A DNA stretch of 64,000 bases from Metallyticus violacea (lineage: Eukaryota; Arthropoda; Insecta; Mantodea; Metallyticidae), in the NCBI GenBank assembly GCA_030762175.1, contig CM060838.1, positions 18,652,501-18,716,500 on the forward strand, given 5' to 3'. The notes under the pieces are model-generated. The model saw only the letters and a program-made list of their open reading frames with translations, was not told the origin of the DNA and ran no database searches. The position numbers and the translations under genes are program-made. Positions 1 to 10,453 of this stretch are shown here, piece after piece (position 1 is the first letter of the stretch; every line of letters begins with the position of its first letter).

Positions 1-1640
1 TTAAAGAGAGTTTTAATGTGACGACAAGATTTTTAGTGTTTTACTTTAAATCAAAATAAGATTGTAATCTTTGTTTTTCATTATTTATTATAATCTCAAG
101 TCAAAAAATTATGTATATATTTCTTGACCAAAGATATAAATCATGTTAATAATCCTAATTTACTTTCATTTGCATTAGCTCCTTAAGATATATATCATTT
201 TATTTGTTTATTAAGGCAGATAATTAACAGATTGCAACTATTTATAGTTTGAGTCTTCATAAATCAATCTTTTGTTTAATATCAAATTTAATTATTATTG
301 ATAAGGAAAGCATTTGTAGGTGACTACCAAAAAAGGCTAACTTGTTACTGTATTTAAAAAGAGGTTACTATTTAGTGGTATGCTGATTACAGTTAATAAT
401 CATTCCTTGGTCATACATTGTTTTGATTCTTTTTAGTTAAGTTCTGATTATTTTCCAGATCTGATGGATATCCACAATTTTTCTTTAAGTTAGTTTATTA
501 TATTCTAATTTTTCAAATATCAGCACAGTAGAGATATGCATTTAATTAAAAATATTTAAAATAAAAAAGAAAGCTTGTATACATATAAATCAAAATAGAA
601 GTGTTCAGTTGACTGAATCAAGGCAAAAATAGTAAAAATACTGCAGTGGAATAAAGTGTGGGTGAAGTTACCATAAGAGATTTGCATCCAAACAAAACGA
701 ATTGGGTCAGTTCTATTCTCAATGTTTCAAAAATTCAGCACTGAGTCAAAAGTGTACAAAGTAAGCAGAATATAAGAAAGCAATTGAGGAATTATTTCTT
801 TGGCCTTCTTAGTATAGACAAAAACTTATGACATAATTTTATAAAATTTTGCCTTCCTTTCTTCATGAACTGAGATTTTTCTTATAAGGAGCAGTTGCTT
901 CAGTTCCCATACTTAAACTATTGAGACTCTGTTGTACATTCTTAACAAATAAAAATGGTTAAATTCATTTGTTTCATTTGTAATATAACAAACGACAATA
1001 AACCTATTCCATAAATGAAAGTATTAAGTGGTAAACACTTTCATCTCAGGTGAAGAAGAAGAAAAAGAAGAAGTTGCTCTATGTTTCACATACGTATTAT
1101 ATATAATACAACCAATTATAATATTTTAATTTTATATAATTCAATCAAAATTTTTTCCAATTTGGTTAGCTCAGACCCCAGTCCCTGGTTTATCAGTGGC
1201 TACCTACTGAAATACCCAAAGGACCAGGCTTAAATCCAACCAAAAACATAATATTATAAATATTTTGTACATAAACCATTATTTGAATCAATTAATTATA
1301 ATTTCTACACCAGTAATTTCCTTATTTCTAAATTACTCATTTACTCCTAGACAAACAAACAAAATATCTAAAAATTTAACACTACCAAAACTAATATTGA
1401 CCAAAATACTTAAAACACCTTTATAACATTTCATCCAATCAATAAATTCATAAATCACTATACTAAGTTTCTGAGTTTCCATGGAGGCCCCAATAGTCTA
1501 ATATAATATTTAACTAGCTAATGAGTGCTATTTTCCTATAAATCTTCTATGTAATAATCTTTCCTACTTGCACCATTATCTTGCTTACCCATTTCCCTGA
1601 GTCATTTGGCTCTTATTTTACCTAAATAATTTTCTATCCA
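1..1640. other. AT-rich non-coding stretch
   Basis: No exon, RNA gene or recognisable transposase is visible. The stretch presumably belongs to an intron of the Zasp/PDLIM-like gene whose 3' exons start at 3556, because the first visible exon of that gene begins with an acceptor site in mid-codon. A block at about 1160-1245 is less AT-rich and holds a degenerate tRNA-like B-box on the minus strand, but this is too weak to call as a SINE. Confidence 0.5.
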
Positions 1641-1875
1641 TGCTGATGATGAAAGTATTAGCCTTTGAAACATGCTCAAGTAAGTGGAACAAAATTAATG
1701 AAAGTTGAGTGATTTTCTCATAAGCAAATTGCAATATTATATTACATTGCATTGTGAAAATTTCTGCTATTTAAAACTAAATAGGACACCATGCTGATGA
1801 TGAAGGCAATAGCCTTCAAAACATGTCCAAGTAAGTGGAACAAAATTAGTGAAATTTGAGTGATTTACCCATTAA
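1638..1875 (+). repeat. Two direct copies of a Penelope-like element tail
   Basis: Two related segments, starting at about 1641 and 1792 (spacing about 151 bp), each carry CTGATGATGAA, a short hairpin, a GAAAC-like block and then AAGTGGAACAAAATTA. The same sequence occurs at the ends of the Penelope-like pieces at 6240-6330 (minus strand) and 8570-8640 (plus strand), where coding remnants sit beside it. These two are therefore probably solitary fragments of the same element's terminal repeat. The first copy has lost part of the hairpin; the second has CAAAAC in place of CGAAAC. Confidence 0.6.
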
Positions 1876-3250
1876 AAATTTCAAAATTTCCTTTTATATT
1901 CGTTTTGATTTTACTCCCATCATCTTTTTCACCTGATTTCTCTCAACAATTTGGACCACTTCTTCATTTCTAGTTTCTCTCTAAGAATAACTCAGTTGTA
2001 TTGCTTTGGTATGTATACAAAAAAGGAATGAAAACAAAGGTAAATTAAAAAAATTAAAAAAAAACATTTTAGAGATTATTTTCCTAGAATAAGTATTAAT
2101 TTATTTCGTGTTTGTGTATGGTTTTATTATGAAAATATAAAACCAGTGAGTTAAAGTTACCTTACTTATTCCTCAAGATAAGCTAAGCACTCCAGACTAC
2201 CAGGCAGTTTGACCCATGATTTCAACCTGGGATCTTCATAGCTCCAAATAGTTTTGAACTGGAGCCCACCAAGTTACACAGATGGTAACCAACAAAGGCT
2301 AACTAGCAATGCTCTGTATACGTGCTGCACTCTTTAGCAGGATTGAGAGAAACTCATATTTCTCCTTATCTTCTGATCTTTCCACATCCCAGCATAATTT
2401 TACTTTTATGAGCACTATGCTGGGCCTATTTTTCTTTCCTCTGTTACTGCATTGAAATGGCAATTAGCTTTGCAGTTCAAATAAGCTTTCAATCTCACAG
2501 ATCTCTGCTATAATTTATTATTAACCATCTTAGTCTTTATTTATTTTTTCTTATTTTCTTACTCTCTTCTTGTTTTTACCAAATTCCAATTTTTCTTCCT
2601 ATAAAATGCTGCTTTTCTGTATACTTCTGCTATGTTGTGTTGTCTGTTTTTCTGTCTGAGAATAGGTAAAGTATGGCCAAAGATTTAAGTTTAGCCAGCA
2701 TGCCCACAGTTATTTTTATAATTTGTCCTTTATCTCATCTGTTCCACATTAACCAAGCAAATTAACCTTAATGGATCTTTGTTTAATGAACTATTATTGT
2801 CAAGGTTTTGCATGCATTTTCCTAAAAAAAACTTAGCAAGTGTATACAATGTTATAGGTAATTCCAAATAAAGTAAGGATTATTTATTTATCCCTTAATA
2901 TATGGGCAATGCCTGTCAAAGATTTAAAGGCCTTATTATAGAGTAGATCTTGATATCCAGAAAATAAAGGGGAAAAGAAAAAGGAGCTATCTTAATAAAT
3001 TTTTCCTAAATTGCATTTAAATTAAACTGTCTCATCTTTATATGCAAAAATCAGAGAAATGGAATACTCAGAAATGTGTTCTTAAACAATTATTACATGA
3101 ACTACCTCATCCTTTCATTGGTTGTAAAACAGTAGTATAATATAGATTATAAATATAAGTAGTTATTCTATTTATTTCATGCTGTAAAGAACATTTTCTG
3201 CATATCTAATCATAGTATTTTCATTGATCTCTCTTTCCTCAAACAAAAAA
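1876..3250. other. Non-coding stretch, probably intronic
   Basis: I see no exon or transposase. A block at about 2190-2320 is less AT-rich and could be an old SINE-like repeat, but it does not match the other repeats of the window. Confidence 0.4.
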
Positions 3251-3254
3251 TACA

Positions 3255-3259
3255 AATTC

Positions 3260-3294
<35 letters not shown>

Positions 3295-3296
3295 CC
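3255..3296 (+). repeat. (CAA)n microsatellite
   Basis: About a dozen consecutive CAA units, sitting about 260 bp before the Zasp-like exon at 3556. Confidence 0.9.
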
Positions 3297-3297
3297 A

Positions 3298-3456
3298 CGC
3301 TATGGACAATCTCCCCAACCATGGCAACGGCACTAAACAATTTCTTTTTAATTTGTTCTCATTTACATAAAAAAAACTATACCAACAACACTATGGACAA
3401 TGGACCATGGTAACTATACTAAACAATTCTTTTCTTAATTTGTTCTCATAATCCAA
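3298..3456 (+). repeat. Imperfect direct repeat, two units of about 65 bp
   Basis: Both units run from CTATGGACAAT through CCATGG and ACTAAACAATT to AATTTGTTCTCAT, spaced about 90 bp apart (about 3300 and 3390). They differ by small indels and substitutions, so the duplication is not recent. It directly follows the (CAA)n tract. Confidence 0.7.
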
Positions 3457-3555
3457 CCTTTCTTGCCTTACTGATGATACTACAATGTTTTGACATAAAC
3501 TCTGCAAGAAACACTCTGCATTGACATATATAAACACAAATGGATAAACATACAG

Positions 3556-3700
3556 CCTCAAACCAACGCTGAGTTTTGATCCAGCCAAATCTGAAACCTT
3601 CAAAGCTCTTCAGGAGTCAGAACTGGGAGACCAGATACAGGAAGTAGCAGTACCCATTGAAACAAAAGTCTTCAGTCCAGCAAAAAACTTCCAGGCAAAG
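3556..3700 (+). CDS. Zasp/PDLIM-like gene, internal exon
   Basis: 145 nt: the last nucleotide of a codon split by the upstream intron, then 48 codons, ending in phase 0 before GTAAGT. The acceptor is AACATACAG. The exon encodes LKPTLSFDPAKSETFKALQ and ends NFQAK. SETFKALQE is the hallmark F..LQ pattern of the PDLIM/Zasp inter-domain motif. Confidence 0.65.
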
Positions 3701-6700
3701 GTAAGTTATTATGTATTAAGTAATTTTCCACTTGTGCTCTAATATTCCAAATTAATAACTACTTGTCTAATTCCAAACTAAGTTGATCTAATAGTCTTGT
3801 GGATTCAAAAATAATACAACATTTTCCAGAGCCTTTCCTCAGTCTTGAACACTGAGTTTATGTTATGTTAACTTCAGAAAAATTGGTATTGACTTATTTT
3901 CACAAACAAATGAAATATTATTGCTGCTCTAAAAACCTCTTATTTAACATGGGCATTAAATTATATTTTCCTTCCCCCCCCCCCAAAAAAAAAGAAAAGT
4001 ATGGAGAAATAAAAAAAGAATAAAATCATTGTACCAACCAGAAAACTGTTCAATATATACAATGTATACAAGAACAATTTAAAAAAATCTTCAAAAAAGT
4101 ACAGTCTTAATATTTCACAACTTAATTCAAGTGAACACTGTACAAACAATACCAGTGTAAAAGTAAATAATCTTTTAAAGGAGTTAGGTGTATTACAAGT
4201 TCTATTATTTATTTTGATCAAGAAGTTCGGAAGTTTTGTTTTCAATTCCTTCGTATGCTGCTGCAGCATCTTCTGGGCTTACAGTTTGCTTCCTCTGCAG
4301 TTTAGTTCTTCACCATAGGAGACAGGAAGAGACAGAGTGCCAAGTCAGTATTATAAGGAATATGGGTGGTCAACTTCATAGTGGCACTCTCCAAGAAAAG
4401 TGTGAAATAAGGGCAGAGGCATTGTCACAATACAGCCTGATACCTCAAAGTCCAATTCTCACCCTTTTTCACACACCTTTTGGAAACTCATAAGACAAGC
4501 TACTGTGTACTAATCTGCAATGTTCGTCCAATGCTCTTCAAGGGAAAATTTTGTGATATGACCACTAATGGAGAAGAATGTCAACACAATTTTCTTCCAT
4601 ATACCCTTTGCTCTCTTGACTTTCATTGGGATTGACACCTGGGAAGATACAAATAAAGACTCCCCTTTGTTTCTGGAGAAGAAATTTTCTTGACCCTTTA
4701 ATAATAAGGTAAAATTTTTGAGACACTTCCCAATCCAATATTGGGTATGCCTCTAAATCCTTATAGATCACTTGGGAACTTTCTTGCAATATCTTCATAG
4801 GCGCTATCATTGAAGGTCTTTCACTTTTTTCTTTATATGTTTGACATTTAAGAGGTATCAAGTCCCCTAAAACTTGTGCAAGTTTCTCAAGATAGTGTTT
4901 ATAGTTTAAACTGCTTTTAAAATTATAATAAATCATTGCAATGTTCCCACTCCAGTTCCATTTACAATACTTAATTACTGGCACAAATGTACATTGCTGA
5001 AGCTGCAAGGATGATAGCTGATGAACATTATATTGATTTACAGGTAAAAGTATGAGTCATCACATTGCATGGGTATTATTGTTTATCCTGGTCCAGAAAA
5101 TTTCTGAGTGTCCCTTGTATGCTTTAGAGAAATGAGATTTCCCAATGACTTTATGATTCATTCACAATTGCATTCTTTTTTTCTCAGAGAGCACCTGCTC
5201 CACAGCCAGCACAAGTAAGTATTACTCATTCTAATTCTAATCCCAAACACTAGATAACATTGAAAGTTACAGAAAGACTTTTACATCATAGTCACAATGC
5301 CATTCACAAATGTAAATTTGAATAATTTCAGATAAATTCGGAGATTTCCATCTTTTCCCCCATTAATTATGTTTTTGAATGCATAAACTTACTAGTTCAT
5401 TTTCTAGCTACTTCAATTGCATGCAGATAGAATTCCATGGAATAAAATTTGCTACCATCTGTTCTACAAAACACAAATGTACTTGAAGGTTAATTAAAAT
5501 TCTGTGCTCAAATACAAAATTACACTGTTTAAAAAAAATAATAAAAAAATCTTAGCTAGAAATGTAATTAGAACTTTTACAGTGAAGCTAATCATATAAT
5601 TAAGATAATTGTATGATTCAGTAGAACTATACACTCTTATTGCTCCACTTACTTATTTATAATATGTAGAACTGGTTTCACAAACCCTTTGTTTGTTGTG
5701 AAGGGTTCGTGAAGTTCTACATATTTAAGTATGTGGAGCAATAAGAATGAGTAGTTTGACTTAATCATACAAAAATTTTAATTAAATATTACCTTGCTAA
5801 TAAAACACATGCAAAATAAAAAGTATGGCAGGGATAGTTCTAATGATGACTGCTCAAAGTTTAAAAATTAAATCAACTGATAACATGATTCATTCAATAT
5901 GCATTAAAATGACTACTTTCAGACATGGATAGAAATGTTTTGTTCACATTCCCAAACTTAGTGCCATGTTTTTAATACAAAATACTTCCTTTTAACTTCC
6001 TTATCAACTGGACAAATGCTGATTTGCAGCTGTTTAATAAAAGTACATAATTTTAACAGTGAGTGCACATAAATATACATGTAGGAGAGGGGGAGTTACA
6101 TAGTTTTAACATATAAGCTCTATTAAATTATATAAGCATCTAATGATTTATTCCATTTCTTTCAGAATCCTGCATCTGGACATCCAGCTAATTTTGTAAG
6201 TTCTTACAAACATAACTAGACCCTAATATAACAAATTAATTGAGGAAATTACTGAAATTTCACCTGTTTTGTTCCACTTGCTTGGACATGTTTCGAAGGC
6301 TGTTGCCTTCATCATCAGCAGGGTTTCACTGTCAGCATGGTATTAATATGTTGCTGTATGGATTTTATGAACTAGTGATTAGGTTACTGTTGTTTCATAG
6401 AGTAAATTTTCTGTTTTTGTTTATGAACATATTTTCCCATACTGATAATTCTATGGGTTTTTGAAGAGTTTTTAAGAGTTTAGGTTCATTTTGGATTTTT
6501 TTTTTTTTTTTGGGCCAGAAATGATATGCTATAGCTGATTTTTCCATGTTTTTATATTTTACATTTCTCATGTGTTCCTTAAACCATAGTGTAATGTTCC
6601 TTTTTGTTTTACCTATATATTTCAGTCTTTGCAATTGATTTTGTAAATGCCTGATTATTTTCCTGGTGGAATTTTGTCTTTTGTGTTGGTTTTTAAGAGA

Positions 6701-9700
6701 TTTTTTTAAACTGCATTTGTTTACTGGAGCCAAAATAATATTGGCATCTTAAAATTTTTCTGAAATTTTTGGTGTGCCCATGGATGGAATGTAAATTTCT
6801 TATATATATGATCTCCTTTGTAGCCTTTCAGTGCTGAGATGTCTTTTTTTGAATTTTTCTGTTTTCCTCTTGACCACATCTGTTGTGTAGTCATTTTTCT
6901 GGGCTATATCTGCGATTTTTGGTACTCCAAATTGTATGCTGTGTTGCTTATTGGTTAAGTTTCTCTGAATATGAGCCTATTGATTATTGCGAGTTATGTT
7001 GTTTTGGATTGTGGCTGTTGTTTTTTTTATATATATATATAATTATCCTTATAGGTATCTTTTCTGAATATATAAAATTTCAATATATTGTCATTTTTTA
7101 TAATTTTTATATGGAAGAACCCTGTTTTTTCTATTTCCATTTTGAATTTAATGATGCTGTTTTGTAGGTTGAGTAGTTTAATTGCATAATCTTTCTATTT
7201 TTCATTTACTATTGCAGAGGCATCATCAACATTTATATATATATGGGAAAGCCTTAACTAATTTTTTTTCCAAGAAACTTACGTACATATCAGCTAAGAA
7301 TGGTGAGAGTGGATTTTCCATTACTAAACCATTCTTTTTTCTGTGTGTGTGTGTATGTGTATATATATTGCCTCTGAATGTGAAGTAGGTTTGATAGATG
7401 CAAATTTTGCTTAGGTTCAAATATTGATCTATTACTTCTCCAGGTAGGTTTATTCAGGTTAGCCATTTTTTTACAATATTTATTAGTTTATTAGTTTTTC
7501 TTTGGGGATGCTAGGAAACAGAGAGACTACATCATAAGAAACTAGCAAATCCCTGTTTTCCAGTTTCACAGTTTTTTCTATTAATTCTGATGAGTTTTTA
7601 TGCTTTGGCTATGCAACAAACTATTCAATTTTTTTAAAAGGTATTTGGCTAAATTGCATGTGGATGAATTTATTGTATTTACTATAGGTCTCATTTTATT
7701 ACCAGGTTTATGTATTTTCGGTAGATCATAGATTCTGGGTGTGGTAGGGTTTCTTTTTTTTGTTAATTTAGAAGAATAGTTATTATTTTTATTTACTTAC
7801 TGAACTAACATATTTCTGGGTAGGATCAGTTTTTATTTTTTCATAATCCTGGCTATTTAGTAAATTGTACATGCTGTTTTCATAATTCTGTTTCATTCAT
7901 TGTGACAATTTTGCTTCCTTTGTCAGCCCTACTATAAATTATGCCTTTTTCTTTTAGGGACCCGAATACCCTATGATATAGTCTTTTTTTGATACAGAGC
8001 AGATATGGTGAAGAAGAAAACAGAAAAATTAAAAACAAACAAACAAATAAAAGACATCACCATAATGAAAGGCTACAAAGGAAATCATATATATAAGAAA
8101 TTTACATTCCATCCATTGGCACACCAAAAACTTCAGATTTTTAAAGATTCCAACATTATTTTGATTCCAGTGGACAAACGCAGTTTAAACAACCTCCTAA
8201 AAAGCAACACAAAAGACAAAATTCTGCTAGGAAAACGGTCAGGCATTTATGAAATCAGTTGCAAAGACTGCAATATGAAATATATAGGTAAAACAAAAAG
8301 GACATTACACTACAGTTTAGGGAACACATGAGAAATGTAAAATATAAACACATGGAAAAATTATCAGTAGCATACCATTTCTGGAAAGAAAGAAAAAAAA
8401 ACTAATTCCAAAATAAGCCTAAACTCTTAAAAGCTCTTCAAAAACCTATAGAATTATCAGTGTGGGAAAATATATTCATAAACAAAAACAGAAAATTTAA
8501 TCTTTCAAACAGTAATCTCACCATAAGTTCATAAATCCACACAGCAACATCTTAATACATCCTGGGAAGCTTGCTGATTATGAAGTCAAGAGCAAGCCCA
8601 AGTGAGTGGAACAAAACTAGTGAAATTTGAGTGATTTCTTCATAAATATTTGTTATATTTTACTATATTTCACTGTGAAAACCCTGCTATTTAAATATAT
8701 TACAAGAACCACCTTAATATGATGAGAGCTCTTCAATAAAGAATGATGATAATTTTTTTGACAAAATACCTTTATTCATTCTCATAATTTTTATAATCTT
8801 TCTGCTTGTCCCAATATTTTTGTAGAATTCAGAGACATATTTGAAACCATTTTTTGACAGTCCTTCAGAATTGCCTCTGCAGCTATCACCACTGCTTCTA
8901 ATGATGGAAAATGCTTATCACTCAATTTGAGGAAAAGGACAAAGTCACATGCGGCTAGATTTGGGCTATAGGGAGGGTAATGGACAGACACACTTCACAT
9001 CATTTTTGAGATATTCAGCAACATTTGCAATGTGTAATTGTGCATGATTGTGATGCAGTATCCAACTGGATTCATGGAAATGTGGCCTTTTGTATGTGAT
9101 ATGGCCTAGCAGAGTCTGTAGTATTGCCCAGTTACAGTTGTGTGTATTGAATGAATGAATAGTGTTTAATGCCCGTTTTTGCTACAGAGGCACCACAGGC
9201 GAACAGTTATGTGTGCAGGTCAGCATGCTAATAAGTCATACCTTGAATATCAAGAAATAAGATGACCATAACTTTCCCAGCAGAAGCAACCACTTTTGTT
9301 TTTTTTTTGTTTTTTGGTGCTGGTGATGATAGAAATTTCCACACAGAATTTTGCTGTTTGCTCTCAGAATCAAAATGATGTAGCAAAATTTCATTAGAAT
9401 GGATGATCTTTGAAAGAAACTCTGTATCTTCCTGTAACATCATCTTCAACTGCTTGCAAACCTGCAAGCAAACATCCTTTAATCAGGAATCAGTACTCTT
9501 GAAACCCACTGTGCACAAACAAATCCCATGCACAACTTTTCAGCTACTAGTGAGTGGGTAGCATGCAGCAAAATTTTCAGAGTTTCTGAAAGTGCAGCAG
9601 TGTGACTGCTTTCTTCCATTAGAGCACAAACTGAACAACCAAGTCCATCTTCCTTTAAATTTATTACTGCCCCTTCTTTAAACATATTAAACCATCTTCA

Positions 9701-10414
9701 TAGGGAAGAACAAACTCTCCATAGATGACTTTTAACAATGTGTAGGCCTCAGCTGAAGATTTGTTCAGACAAAAGCAGAATTTTAGAGCAGCATATTGTT
9801 TATCACATGTCACCTCCATTTTACTGTAGTTAGAACTGAATATATCTGAACTTGCACACCTCTACAAGCAGGAACTGGAAATGACAACAATGAATCTAGT
9901 ACCATGTGTGCATTAAGTAATAAGTTAACAAAATATTGTAAATTTATTTAAATTAGCATGAGAAATTGTGCTTGTAAGAAATTATGAACATTCTTTATCA
10001 AACAGCTCTCGTACATTACTATTACCAACACTCTCATAGCAATAAACATCCTACTACTACAACCACCACCACCACCACACTGCTTGTAATATTTTTTTTA
10101 CATTAAAAATGCAGCATTTGCAAAAATTTCATGTCATTCATGTCAAAATGTTCATGATTTCCTGTTTCTAAAAATAATTTTTGAAGGACTATTGCTGTAT
10201 TGATGGAACATTTATTACATTATAAAATTGCAAAAATGATAACCACATGTTAAAACAACAGTATTACATTGTTTAATAACTATGATGATAATGAGTGAGT
10301 ATTTTTTGGTAGATACTGGTTATTAATCTGTGCAGGTGAGACAGAGAGGGCGAGATATCAGATATTCAGATATAAGCCTTCTCAAAATGGGGCAAGATAC
10401 GTAAGCATTTAACA

Positions 10415-10453
<39 letters not shown>

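Noticed and set aside
10336..10400. Exon-like segment with TGTGCAG acceptor and GTAAGC donor between two Zasp-like exons (encodes RGRDIRYSDISLLKMG)
   Set aside because: 65 nt long; including it shifts the frame of the terminal exon and replaces the conserved-looking SGSFKRLMNQVLG ending. It could be an alternative exon, but nothing in the sequence proves it, so it is not annotated.
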